From Conidiobolus incongruus B7586 (lineage: Eukaryota; Entomophthoromycota; Entomophthoromycetes; Entomophthorales; Conidiobolaceae): 19,696 bases of DNA. A model generated the notes under the pieces. The model was not told the DNA's origin, made no database searches, and worked only from the letters and a program-made list of their open reading frames with translations. Below, piece by piece: positions 1 through 9,869 of this stretch; position 1 is the stretch's first letter; each line of letters begins with the position of its first letter. Position numbers and translations under genes: made by a program. Location of the stretch: assembly GCA_000697335.1 (NCBI GenBank), contig JNEM01009906.1, positions 1 to 19,696 on the forward strand, in the 5' to 3' direction.

Positions 1-1514
1 ATATAATCTATATTTAGTTATATATTTATATGCTATCTGATATATAAGGTTATTTTAAATATTAATAATTATAATAAAAAAAATAAATAATGACTTTATT
101 AAAATATATATAATATACTTTAGAATATATTTTTATATTAAATAATATTAGCTCAAAGTATATCAATTTTATATTAAAAAATTATTTATAGTTAGTTATT
201 TAATAGTCATAGTTCAATTAATAATGAGGAATTAGAAATACTAATATAAATTTGATTTTATCAGATAAAATTAAAATTAATTATAATTTGTGTATTTAAT
301 TGAAAATAATAATAATTGATAAATAATAGATTATGAAATAATAAAGAAAATATATTTTTTACATATTTTGGTTCTCGTAAATATAATTTTTTTGGTTAGA
401 AAAATAAATTATTAACTACACAAGATTAAAATATCACTGATAATATATATACTTATAAATTTTATTAGTTCAAACTATTATTTGATTGAAAATTTATTTT
501 GAAAATTAAATTTTATTTCAAAGATTGATATTATATTATAATTTAAAAACAATAATAGAGCCATTATCATATTATGATAAATAAAAAAATAATAGTTATA
601 AATTAATTTTATTAATCTTATATCAATATTTTAATTGAGTTTCTAAAATAATTGATAATTTTTTTCAATATCATAATCATTGTCATAATTAGAAAATTAC
701 TTTGGCATTTATATCAATATAATTTATTTCATGTTTTTTTAATTAATAAATCTATATATTATATAAATAACGATAATATTTTAAAAAATCAATTAAAAAT
801 ATAATTGTTAACTAATATATATATAATATAATTAAACTTATATATTAAGTTAACTATATATAATCAAATTACATTAATAATGATAAAAGTTTGCAAATTT
901 TAATCTTGTTTTAAGTTATTAAATTAAATTAAAATTTTTTAAATTTTCATAATATTATATTCAGAAATTAAAGTAGTAAATAATGATAGAGAATTTTGAA
1001 AATAAAATATTTTTCTATTGCCAAACATTCTAGCTTTCATTATAAAATTATATATTATGAACTTAAAAATATTATTAATAGTGTAAATTATTTAAAAATT
1101 ACTATTAAATATAATTTCATCATTATAAATATCTAAATTCCTTTCAAAATATTAATTCTCAAATTATCTTATCCTATAAATCAACCTTGGTAATAAACTG
1201 TTTTAATTTTAAAAATGATATTAAAATATTCAATTTTTAAATCATATTCAGAGGATAAATAGTTTGTATATATAAATTTTTTTGATATTGGGGGAACGTG
1301 ATACCAAAATTTGATTGGAATTTATACAAAAGCAACTTTTATATAATTAAACCAAAGTCATTTTATTTTTGTATTACTATTAGATTGTATATATTTTTTA
1401 TAGCATTATAGTTATTAAATTTTGAATTTTCAACAGTATATGCTATTTTCTAAACTAATAGTAAGTTTATATATTACGGCATTAAGTACTTAAATCTTAA
1501 AAACATGTTACTTT
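1..1514. other. AT-rich intergenic DNA, no gene seen
   Basis: This stretch is almost entirely A and T, with stops in every frame at short intervals. I see no exon-like rise in GC, no tRNA-like fold and no clear repeat unit. It may continue an intergenic region that starts outside the window. Confidence 0.6.
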
Positions 1515-1696
1515 ATGGCAAAACAGCACTATACAACTTTTGGATGCCTCTTTGCTAACAAGTATCAAATGGACAACAACCAGATTGCTGTTGGTAGACT
1601 ACTCATCATTTACAAGGTAATTATATGGATATACATTAGTTAAAAAATACCTATATTAAATAAACTTAGCAGATACTTCAGCTTGGACTAATTTAA
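1515..1696 (+). CDS. possible small spliced gene or gene remnant, 42 aa
   Basis: A local rise in GC holds an ATG at 1515 and 34 open codons. They run to a good donor (AAG|GTAATT) at 1617. A 53-nt intron of the size normal for this window ends in ACTTAG at 1669, and eight more codons reach TAA at 1694-1696. The predicted peptide starts MAKQHYTTFGCLFANKYQ. The Y-T-x-x-G-x5-N-x-Y spacing recalls the N-termini of small mitochondrial ATP synthase subunits of the ATP19/subunit k type, but the rest does not follow that family convincingly. It could be a very small real gene, a decayed copy of one, or chance. I do not assign a function. Confidence 0.3.
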
Positions 1697-3265
1697 TCGT
1701 GATTTATTAACAATGACAAAGAGACAAATATATTAGAAATTCATAATATTAATAATGACTCTAATCTTGATAAATATGATGGGAATGAATTAATTTATAT
1801 AATCAATTTAAAATTAAAAACAGAATCAAGATATTGAAGAGAATTCAATTAATATCATCGGTTATTTTCCCTTTTGGTCATAATTGATTACATAATTCTG
1901 AAATATACATAATGATTCATTATTAAACTTAATTATTTAATAATATCTTTTTTCACAAGTTAGTGCCCAATTATTATATATAATTGCCCAAAAAATAATC
2001 CTAGGTTAATTAATTATATTTAAAATTTTTAAATTTCATATTTATTATATGAATAATATATGGAAATTTTAATAAATATTTAATGTACATTATTTCGAAT
2101 ATCTTTTAAAATAAAATCATTATTATGCTAATTGATTAATAGAATAATGATTGTAATCAAATAGAAATATGAAATTGATGTACTAATTGAATCTGTTTAT
2201 CCCAATTATTGCAATATATTGAAGATTTATGTATCTTAATTTCTGATGTCTTTTAGTAAAAATAACTTCAAAAAACTTGGCAAAAGATTTTGATTAAAGG
2301 ATATTTGAAAATAAAAACTTTATAATGATATCAATTACCATGAAAAGATTAATAAAAAGTTTTTGAAATTTGGATAAATTTGTTAATCATGGTTTGATAT
2401 CTATAAATATTAAAATTGGTTGATTTTTGGTGACATCATCAATTCTATTCACTTGAATCTACTTTCAAATATAGACTTAATTTTTAATTTGACTATTACA
2501 CTAAGAATTTCTTAATAGGTTTCTTTAAAATACTAAAATAAGTAAATTTATCATACAAATTTAAATATTTTAAGATTTATAATTTTTACCTAATTCAGGT
2601 ATCATCATAACATCATTTGAAATTTAATTTGACCTCTGTAAGCAAGTCACATGAGTTTAGATTATTAATGAGTGGATTTGGCTATCAATGCAGTCAAACC
2701 TATCTAACGATTTTAGTCTACTTCAAAACTTATATAAATCAGCACTTAGTAACTTAATAATTGTTTTTTTCAAAATAATTTCATTTAGAGAAAAAGTTTA
2801 AGGAAAGGTATTTTTCAGTTAATTAACACCAATATATTTCAAGTATTAGTAAATTGAGATTACAAGTTAATTAGGTGAGTATTTTTAATTGAGTAATCAT
2901 TTAAATAATTAAAATTTCAATTTGGAATTATCAAATTGATATCTTTTAGAGCTCAAGCAATATATTGTTGTAGAGGCTTTCGACTTTCTAACATCTCTCA
3001 TAGCCAAATGAGCTTAATTTCAATTGTTTGTTTGATAATTAGATTTTAATTTAAAAGATAATTTGAATTTTATTTGCTTATCTCTATACTATTTATATAT
3101 CGATATATAAATTAAAATTAGCTATATTAATGTTTTTATTTAATTGTATAAAATATTATTTCAAAAAAATAATATTTTTTTACAAATTCAATATTAAATT
3201 TTCTTTATATATATACTTTAGCATTATTCACACAAGGTACTAATCCAAACAATAATTATAGGAAA
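1697..3265. other. AT-rich upstream region of the aldehyde dehydrogenase gene
   Basis: No coding region can be supported here. Two patches are less AT-rich: about 2630-2740, which includes a 29-codon ORF at 2668-2757, and about 2950-3020. A strong donor-like AG|GTGAGT lies at 2873-2880 and an acceptor-like CTTTTAG ends at 2949. A perfect TACTAAT branch-like motif (3238-3244) is followed by ATTATAG ending at 3261, five bases before the dehydrogenase ATG. This looks like the end of a leader intron. Confidence 0.4.
3238..3261 (+). other. candidate 3' end of a 5'-leader intron
   Basis: TACTAAT at 3238-3244 followed 16 bases later by an AG at 3260-3261 matches the branch-site-to-acceptor layout of mapped introns in this window, for example the second AC19 intron. 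The ATG of the dehydrogenase follows at 3266. The matching donor is not certain; AG|GTGAGT at 2875 is one candidate. Confidence 0.3.
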
Positions 3266-5156
3266 ATGACAATCGCACCACTAAACCTCCCAGTGTCAAT
3301 CCAATCCCAAATCGATAATAATCTATTTGACACTTCGAAGCCAATTCAAATTCAAAATTTTATCAACAATGAATTCCATCCCATCACCAATGCTACAATT
3401 TCAATCCTATCGCCACGAACAAACACAGAAATTGGTGTATTACCTGACTCCAGTGTCGAAGATCTCGACAAAGCTATTGCAAGTGCCAAAGCCGCATTCC
3501 AAAATTGGTCCCAAACCACTCGCCAAGATCGTTCTGCCTATCTCCGCCGTATTGCAGACCTCATTAAAAACAAATACTTCGACACGTTCTGTTGGGCTGA
3601 AACTTTAGATACTGGGAAACCAATTGACACCAGCAGGAATGTAGATATACCTAGAGTTATCAAGAACTTTGAATTTTTTGCAAATTATATTTTGAATTGG
3701 TATCCAGATTCAAGTTTGACTTTGGAGGGCCCTGGAGTACAAAGTTTTCAATTTGAAAGTAGACAGCCTGTTGGGGTGGCTGGATTAGTTACACCTTGGA
3801 ATTTGTAAGTTTGATAGGTTTTTAAAATGTGATGACTTGTTAATGTGTTTTAGGCCTTTGTATTTGTTAAGTTGGAAAATTGCTCCATGTTTAGCAGGTA
3901 AATAATACAGTATCTAATTCTTGTCATAATAATTAATTTGGATTAGCTGGCAATACCTGTGTCTGCAAACCTAGCGAAGTAACTAGTTTAACCGCATACC
4001 GTAAGTCCCAAATATAAGTTAACTAATCACTTATATTAACTGTTTCAAAGTATTGTGTAAAGTAATCCAAGAGGCCGAGCTTCCACCAGGTGTCGTCAAC
4101 ATGGTATTTGGATACGGTGCCACATTGGGAGATCATTTAACATCGCATCCTGACGTCCCCTTAATCTCTTTCACAGGAGGTAAATTATCACAATGATAAA
4201 TATCTAATCCCAAGTATTAATTTATCTACTAGGTACCGAAACCGGCAAACGTGTCGCAGCCTCAGCGGCCCCACTATTTAAAAAACTCTCTTTGGAATTG
4301 GGAGGCAAAAATCCCAGTTTAATCTTCGAAGATTGCGACTTTGACAACGCCGTCCAAACCAGTCTCCGAGCCGCATTCTCCAACCAAGGCCAGATCTGTC
4401 TCTGCTGCAGTCGAATATACGTCCAGGATACAATTTATGATAAATTCGTAGAGAAATTTGTCGAGGGGGTTAAAAATATTTGGAAGGTTGGAGATCCTTG
4501 GCAAGATGGCGTCAAGGTAGGCAGTGTGGTCAGCGCTCAACACAAACAGAAAATTTTGAGTTTGATTCAATTAGGCATTGATGAGGGTGGCAAAATTTTA
4601 ATTGGTGGTGATGATTCCAATAACTTCGACAGTGATTTGAAACATGGATACTTTGTCAATCCTACTGTTATTGTTGAGTAAGTTTAATTGAATGGGATTA
4701 GTTGGATGATTATTAATATATTGATTTTAGTTTGGATCCTATGACCTCAAAATTATTGCAAACTGAAATTTTCGGACCTGTAACATTTTTCTTTATTACT
4801 TCTATTTGTAAACTGATTTTGAATTTAGGTCGTCACTATAAATAAATTCACCACCGAAGAAGAAGCTATTAAGTATGCCAACCACACCCGTTACGGTCTT
4901 ACTTCCAGCGTTTGGACCGAGAATGACAAGCGCGCTAGACGCGTTGCAGCCGCCATCCAGAGTGGTATGGTCTGGGTTAATTGTTGGATGGTTAGAAATA
5001 TGCAAGCTAGTTTTGGCGGGTGCAAAGACTCAGGGTAAGTTCCTTATTGAATTAATTAATTAATTTTGGCTAATTTTGGATAGTGTCGGTAGGGAAGGAG
5101 GCAACCATAGTTTGAGTTTCTTTACAGAGCTCAAAAGTGTTACCTTAATGGATTAA
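3266..5156 (+). CDS. ALDH8A1: ALDH8A1-type 2-aminomuconic semialdehyde dehydrogenase, 8 exons, 512 aa
   Basis: Exons: 3266-3804, 3854-3897, 3947-4000, 4051-4179, 4233-4677, 4731-4779, 4829-5034, 5084-5156. All junctions are GT-AG and the joined frame (1539 nt) stays open. The protein has the full NAD(P)+-dependent aldehyde dehydrogenase fold: TPWNLPLYLLSWKIAP with oxyanion-hole Asn179, the LELGGKNP motif with general-base Glu277, and NQGQICLC with catalytic Cys311. It ends FGGCKDSGVGREGG then FFTELKSVTL. The closest family from memory is ALDH8A1, shown by DIPR with Arg130, the ICLC double cysteine and the NCWMVR stretch. In animals this enzyme oxidises 2-aminomuconate semialdehyde in tryptophan-kynurenine catabolism; it was once called a retinal dehydrogenase. 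About 20 extra N-terminal residues exceed the human length (487 aa). The substrate here is inferred from family only. There is no clear targeting peptide, so it is probably cytosolic. Confidence 0.9.
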
Positions 5157-5164
5157 TTCCCAAA

Positions 5165-5170
5165 AATAAA
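5165..5170 (+). terminator. polyadenylation signal-like AATAAA for ALDH8A1
   Basis: AATAAA lies nine bases after the TAA of the dehydrogenase. In such AT-rich DNA the hexamer is common, so position is the only support. Confidence 0.3.
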
Positions 5171-6072
5171 TTATTCATGATTATCAATTTCAAATTTATT
5201 TTTATCAAATATCTCAGAAAAGTTACAGCTGATAATATATATATAAAAATATTTATTAATTGAAACTCTAGAAATACTTTCAATATAATATAAATTCTCA
5301 ATTTCTTTATCAATAATAAATTTTAAATTATTTTCTAATTTAGATATTATACTATTTAAATTTATTACAACTTAATTTGTAATTTTGTTAACTTTATGGA
5401 AAAATTTCATAATTCAAAAATACTGATATATAATCTGATTCACTTTTAATTTATTACAGTTTTCTAATATATATAGTATTCAAGGTATTTAGATTTATCA
5501 TATTAATCAGTGAATTACTTTATTTCAATTTTTAATTAGTAAATAGATTCGTTATCAAAAAATAAAATCTGTTCCTTTTTAAGTTGATAAATTCAAAGAT
5601 TAATTAAATTATCAGAACCAAGAATTGATTAAATTCAAAATATTACGATCTTTGTATAATATATGTTAAAAGAATTTTTAATAATTACTTAAACAATCAT
5701 TTTATTCCTTAATAATAAAAACTTAAAAACAAATAATTATATCAATCTTTTAAAATTAACAATTCCAACTGAAAATCAAGATCAAAAACATCTTCATTCA
5801 ATGTGTGTTTATGAATGTTGCAACAGAGCTATATTATTCAAAAATATATGCGGTGTTAAATATGAAAGGGATTATTAAATATTTTTAAATAATATTAATT
5901 TCTTAAAATATAAAAAAATGAAATAACATTTAAAATTAATTTTTCAATTTAAAGTTAAATAGTTTGAGAAGATTATAAAATAAAAATAATATAATAGTTT
6001 CGATAATTTGGTAAAAGGTAAAAAAAGAAAAAAAACATTATTTTAACAAATTTAATTGATATACTAAGTAAC

Positions 6073-6076
6073 AAAA
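6073..6076 (-). terminator. Pol III terminator for the minus-strand tRNA-Lys
   Basis: Read on the minus strand, this is the first run of four T, 15 bases beyond the tRNA 3' end. Four or more T is the usual RNA polymerase III stop. Longer T runs follow at 6028-6034 and 6021-6026 and could act as back-up. Confidence 0.5.
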
Positions 6077-6091
6077 TATCTCTTAAATTAA

Positions 6092-6164
6092 CACCCAACG
6101 TGGGGGTCGAACCCACAACCTTGAGATTAAGAGTCTCACGCTCTACCGATTGAGCTAGCCGGGC
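6092..6164 (-). tRNA. tRNA-Lys (anticodon CTT)
   Basis: On the minus strand, 73 nt fold as a standard cloverleaf without intron. The acceptor strand GCCCGGC pairs with GTTGGGT through three G-U pairs. The D arm contains the A box TAGCTCAATCGG, the anticodon loop is CTCTTAA with CTT, and the T arm GTGGG-TTCGACC-CCCAC carries the B box. The discriminator is G. The sequence is nearly that of animal tRNA-Lys(CTT). It is identical to the copy at 14315-14387. Its 5' end directly touches a tandem repeat carrying degraded ORFs, so the normal upstream flank has been replaced. Confidence 0.97.
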
Positions 6165-6378
6165 TTATTATTCTTGTCACCGTTATTAATTCTTGGAGCG
6201 TCATTGAGGACACTGACAAAGCCATTTTGTAGGCCAGCTTATGAAACATGACACCTACCAGCTGGGGCAAACTACCGATGATCAGGTCTCTGACTATCCG
6301 GCCTTGATCACTCGTAATTGGGGCTTTGTAAAGAGCGACTAGACTAGCAGCAACAGTCGCGGCATTAGGATCCGACAT
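6136..6378 (-). pseudogene. orphan ORF copy A, family unknown; last codons read into the tRNA gene
   Basis: From the ATG at 6378 on the minus strand, 70 codons align with copy B (about 42 of 70 residues identical, most other changes conservative such as V/I, Y/F, D/E). The next ten codons and the stop come from the tRNA-Lys gene read in frame (ISPASSIGRA), so the native C-terminus is missing. The sequence is rich in hydrophobic residues, with a near-identical core LIIGSLPQL at residues 32-40. It is too short for a clear fold and I do not recognise it. The TATA-like string present upstream of copy B is changed here. Differences between the copies fall at first and second codon positions about as often as at third, which argues against present selection. 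It could instead be a repeat that happens to be open in this frame. Confidence 0.45.
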
Positions 6379-6746
6379 GATAAGAAGATTGAATCAAGGA
6401 ATATCAATAGGAACGGACTTAGAAGAAATAGTGTAAAATGACTCAGGTGGAACTATAAGCAGTTACTTGAGTATACCACAAGGGTTGGTTTTGGGAATAG
6501 GCAAAAGGTTTATTTGTGTAAGTAATATAAGTGTGTGTGTAAATTAAGTGGGAAATGTTGGTATAAGTAGATCATGACGGATTAATAGCATGATTGTAAG
6601 AGTATCTGTATATTGTACTACCAAGTGTTTAGAGCCTTATTCATAATTGGTTAGGATTATTTATATAGCTTAATTGGTATGATACGGGATTTAGTAGTGA
6701 GTTTTGAGTGAGAGAAGGTATCAATTAGATAGCAATTGTCACAATC
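6167..6746 (-). repeat. tandem repeat unit A (about 575 bp)
   Basis: This unit aligns end to end with the next one (6747-7276). The alignment covers the ORF region, the sequence before it (CAATAGGAA, ACTTGAGTATA, TTTATTTGT) and a shared right end (GGTATCAAT ... ACAATCC). Offsets are 574 bp at the ORF start and 530 bp at the right end, so several small indels separate the copies. The left edge is cut off by the tRNA-Lys gene. GC is higher than the surrounding intergenic DNA. Confidence 0.8.
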
Positions 6747-6952
6747 CTTGTTGCGGCTATTAGCTGTTCGAGCATCATCAAGGACATTGACATAGCCATT
6801 GTGTAGGCCATGTTGTGAAGAATGGCACCTATCAATTGGGGTAAACTACCGATGATCAGTTCCATGGTTATCTACCCATGATCACTTGTAAACGGGGCTT
6901 TGAAAAGAGTGACTAAACCAGTAGCAACAGTGGCGATCTGAGGATCCGGCAT
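6725..6952 (-). pseudogene. orphan ORF copy B, family unknown, internal stop at codon 27
   Basis: The ATG at 6952 (minus strand) opens MPDPQIATVATGLVTLFKAP, matching copy A. Codon 27 is TAG (6872-6874) where copy A has CGG. The frame then continues, with LIIGSLPQL intact, to a natural TAA at 6725-6727 after RIVTIAI, giving a family length of about 75 residues. The C-terminal codons are supplied by the right end of unit A. A TATA-like TTATATAC lies about 95 bases before the ATG. A single base could make the stop, so a sequencing error is possible, but the codon differs from copy A at two positions. I infer a dead paralogue of an unknown small protein. Confidence 0.5.
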
Positions 6953-7276
6953 GCTATGGAGATGGAATCACAAAATATCAATAGGAATGAGTGTAGAGTG
7001 AACAATGGAAGTTGACTCATTTGGAGTTATAGGCGAGCACTTGAGTATATAAGAGGGGGGTTTTGGAAATATGGGAAAAATTTATTTGTAAAAAGTAGAG
7101 AAAGTTCTTAGAATTTAGTGAAAAATATTGGCATAAGTATGCTATGACTGAGCAATAGTGAGACCACTCGGATGTGGGGCTGGTAGAATGTTAATATAGC
7201 CTAATTTGGTTGATCGGGGATTTGGTAGTGATTTTGAGTGAGATAAGGTATCAATCAAGTAACAATTATCACAATC
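6747..7276 (-). repeat. tandem repeat unit B (about 530 bp)
   Basis: This is the second unit of the duplication. Its right end (7230-7276) repeats the right end of unit A (6700-6746), including GAGTGAGA-AAGGTATCAAT and ACAATCC. Because that piece encodes the C-terminus of copy B when read on the minus strand, its presence at 7255-7276 (reading IVIIVT then TGA) is the tail of a third, otherwise lost, copy. The repeat stops where the WRAP73 downstream region begins. Confidence 0.75.
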
Positions 7277-7424
7277 CCCAATCTTAATATCAACAAATTT
7301 CAAAATGTTTCAATATTTGGTAAAGATGGACATTATGTTATCTTTTATCCGAAATAATCAACTTTAGTTAAACTTTATTAGTATAGCATATCAATTTCAA
7401 TATAAATTAATTACAACTCATAAA

Positions 7425-7430
7425 TTTATT
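7425..7430 (-). terminator. polyadenylation signal-like AATAAA for WRAP73
   Basis: On the minus strand AATAAA occurs about 45 bases after the WRAP73 stop. The context is AT-rich, so support is positional only. Confidence 0.25.
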
Positions 7431-7474
7431 TTACTAATCAATTTCATAACTTCAAAAAATATATGCAACAAGGG

Positions 7475-9289
7475 TTATTGTTCAGATTGTTCATTCTGAT
7501 TTAATTCAGTAATCGGGAAACCTAAACAGAATGTATCTCTACTACTCAGTACGATTGAAGATCCGTCAGGGCTCCATTCAATATTGCGAATTAAGAAATC
7601 GCCTATAATATTATGTTAGCTTTGAAAAATTTGGAAATTGAAAAACAATTACTAAATGGAATTTCAAAGCACTCAAAACCAATCTCCAATGTCCATAAAT
7701 AAATGTGCTTGTTGCCACATGTGAATGTAAGTTGATTGGGATCTACGGGATTCCAGATGGCATGTTTAATAGGTAGTAATTGGTTAGAAAATGCGATTAG
7801 TTTGTTTGCTGTTAGGGACCAAATCCACAGATTATTGGGCATATTATCTATAAAATATATAAATAAATAACTTGAAGTGATCATCAGTTGTTGTGTAATT
7901 TACCATTTCTGGATACTACCAATGTACCGTCAGAATTGAAAGAACAAATACTAGCTCCAACGGGAGGGTCTGGCTTATCAACGTCCAATGGTATCGATGG
8001 AACGGAGAATGGTAGTTTGGCAATAGTATCTAAAATATGTAAAATTGTAAAATTTAGATATTAAAGATCAAAAATACTCGAATAATTACATCTTGCTTCC
8101 TTATTCTTCTCCTTGGGGGGTGGCAACAAATTGCCGCCCTCACCAAGTAAACTGGGATCTAATAAATGCTTCCAAGTAGGATTATCAATTCTTGATACAA
8201 ATCCTAAAAACATTTAGTAAATGACTAATAATTGACCTATATATTATATATTACAATATCAGTATTTTTAAAATTAGAGAAATGTGTAAAAGTGATATTG
8301 GGTTTCCAAGTAAAACAATTTAAAAATTCAATAGTTTGATTGTGATTGGAAATCATTAAATACTTGGACATTGGCGACCATTGCACCACTTTAACACCTA
8401 ATCCAACTTGATGACTCTGATAAGTGGTAATTAACACTCCAATAGGTGAATAAATCCATATCTTATTCTAAGTGCAAAATTAAATATCATAATATAATAA
8501 ACTAATAAAATTAGCATACTTCAACAATAGATTCCCAAACCACAATGAATTGACCGTTGGGAGACCACGAAATACCTTGAGCATCAATTGATTCCAATGC
8601 AAAATTCTACGCTATCATTAAAATGTATAAAATATAAATATTCAATATAATAATTTACTCTTTTCATATCCCAGTTTTCACAATTATAAATTCCCACATA
8701 ATCTTTACCGTCTCTTCTCTCCAATATTGCTAAATATAAATTATCTTCTCTGTATGACATACCTAATTCAGCATTGAATATTAAGAAAATGATATAAGGA
8801 TCAATGAGTTAAAATAAATAGACCTTTTCTACCAAATTTAACATTTTGAATATAACCAATATCGTCACTTGACATTGAAAAAATTGTTAATCTTAACTAG
8901 ATGCCAAAATTAATTTTAAATCATATAGAATTATAACTCAAAATTACCGAAGGCTCAGCAAAACACCAAAAGAACTTTCCATTTGGAACGAATCCCGCTT
9001 CACTCACTTCAAACAAAGTATGTGTCAACTTGCCAGTCCATTCCAAATTAGCTAGTGACCAAAATTGAATAATTCGAAGGTTTTTAATAAGACATAAAAC
9101 TAGGTTGGATTCGTTACAAAATTCGAAGTAATCGATACGGTCTTCGCAATTAAAGACTATAACATTATCTAAACTTTCGGAGTCGCGAACTATAAGATTG
9201 TTGTTAAGGCACGAAGCTAAATAATCGGAATTGGGAGAGAATTTGCAAAGTTGAGAGTTGGTGTGTTTATAGGGTTCTGTAAACTCCAT
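7475..9289 (-). CDS. WRAP73: WRAP73/Wdr8-type WD40 protein, 9 exons, one apparent frame break
   Basis: Exons on the minus strand: 9289-8948, 8896-8824, 8762-8659, 8606-8520, 8467-8255, 8203-8090, 8029-7904, 7847-7653, 7602-7475. The protein starts MEFTEPYKHTNSQLCKFSP, as in WRAP73, and keeps family landmarks: ERRDGKDYV, GISWSPNG, WSPMSKYL, FTWKP, SRNDNMPNNLWIWSL, KHIYLWTLE and NIEWSPDGSS. These form two groups of WD40 blades. Exons total 1382 nt, one short of whole codons. One added base would give about 460 residues, the human length. The break is in exon 6 near 8186-8191: the first codons read DLYQE, like the family VVYKE, then the frame shifts to DNPTWKHLLDP. The second donor (GTCTAT) is unusual, but this choice aligns without a gap. 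WRAP73 acts at centrosomes and spindle poles; in fission yeast Wdr8 works with Msd1 and kinesin Pkl1. Confidence 0.88.
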
Positions 9290-9869
9290 TTATTTATTGT
9301 TAAATTTTATTAATTTTTATTGGTATTATTATAGTTTTATAATTTTGAATATTGTTAAATTGGAATATATTGAAATAATCGTTTGGGTGAATAATCAATC
9401 ACAATGTATGTAATTTTATGTTTTTAAATTTTATATTTACATTTATGGGACTAATTTTTAATTAATCAAGATCTTTAATTCACAAAATTAAATATGAATT
9501 GATGTTTAAATAATCTAATGAATTTAAAAAAGGTTACAGTGTTATTAAAATGAATAGAAACTATAGTACAAAAAGAATTTATCTACTTTTAAATGGATAT
9601 AATTCCAAACCTGTTAAAATGTATATATATATATTTATTTATACGAACAGAAAACCAAATCACAATACTTGAAAAATTATAAAAAATAAAACTGATTTGA
9701 TTGTATAATGAAAGTATAAAAATTGGATTATTAAATCAAATATTAAATATTAAATTTATTTGATAAAAAAAGAGTTGAATGATATCAAAATAAAAAATTT
9801 TTAAATTTTATATAATTGATATTGTGAAGAAATTAATATACGATCCATAAATACTACTAATAAATTCAA
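9290..9869. other. AT-rich spacer between WRAP73 and AC19
   Basis: This 580-bp spacer holds the 5' flank of WRAP73 and the 3' flank of AC19, both on the minus strand. It includes a short TA run at about 9621-9633. No further gene or clear promoter element can be separated from the AT background. Confidence 0.6.

Larger units (their letters stand above)
5157..6091. other. AT-rich intergenic DNA between ALDH8A1 and tRNA-Lys
   Basis: No supported gene. The less AT-rich patch at about 5760-5878 contains an open frame that ends at TAA 5876-5878. Its only ATG (5801) gives 25 codons, although the frame is open back to about 5690. The residues look less biased than chance AT-rich translation, but no start, splice partner or family can be given. 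Confidence 0.5.

Noticed and set aside
4319-4570. Minus-strand ORF over the dehydrogenase
   Set aside because: It is antisense to exon 5, whose plus-strand frame carries the catalytic motifs.
6092-7276. tRNA-derived SINE
   Set aside because: A SINE would have its body downstream of the tRNA promoter. Here the repeat is upstream of the tRNA 5' end, and the tRNA is a perfect functional-looking gene also found without the repeat at 14315.
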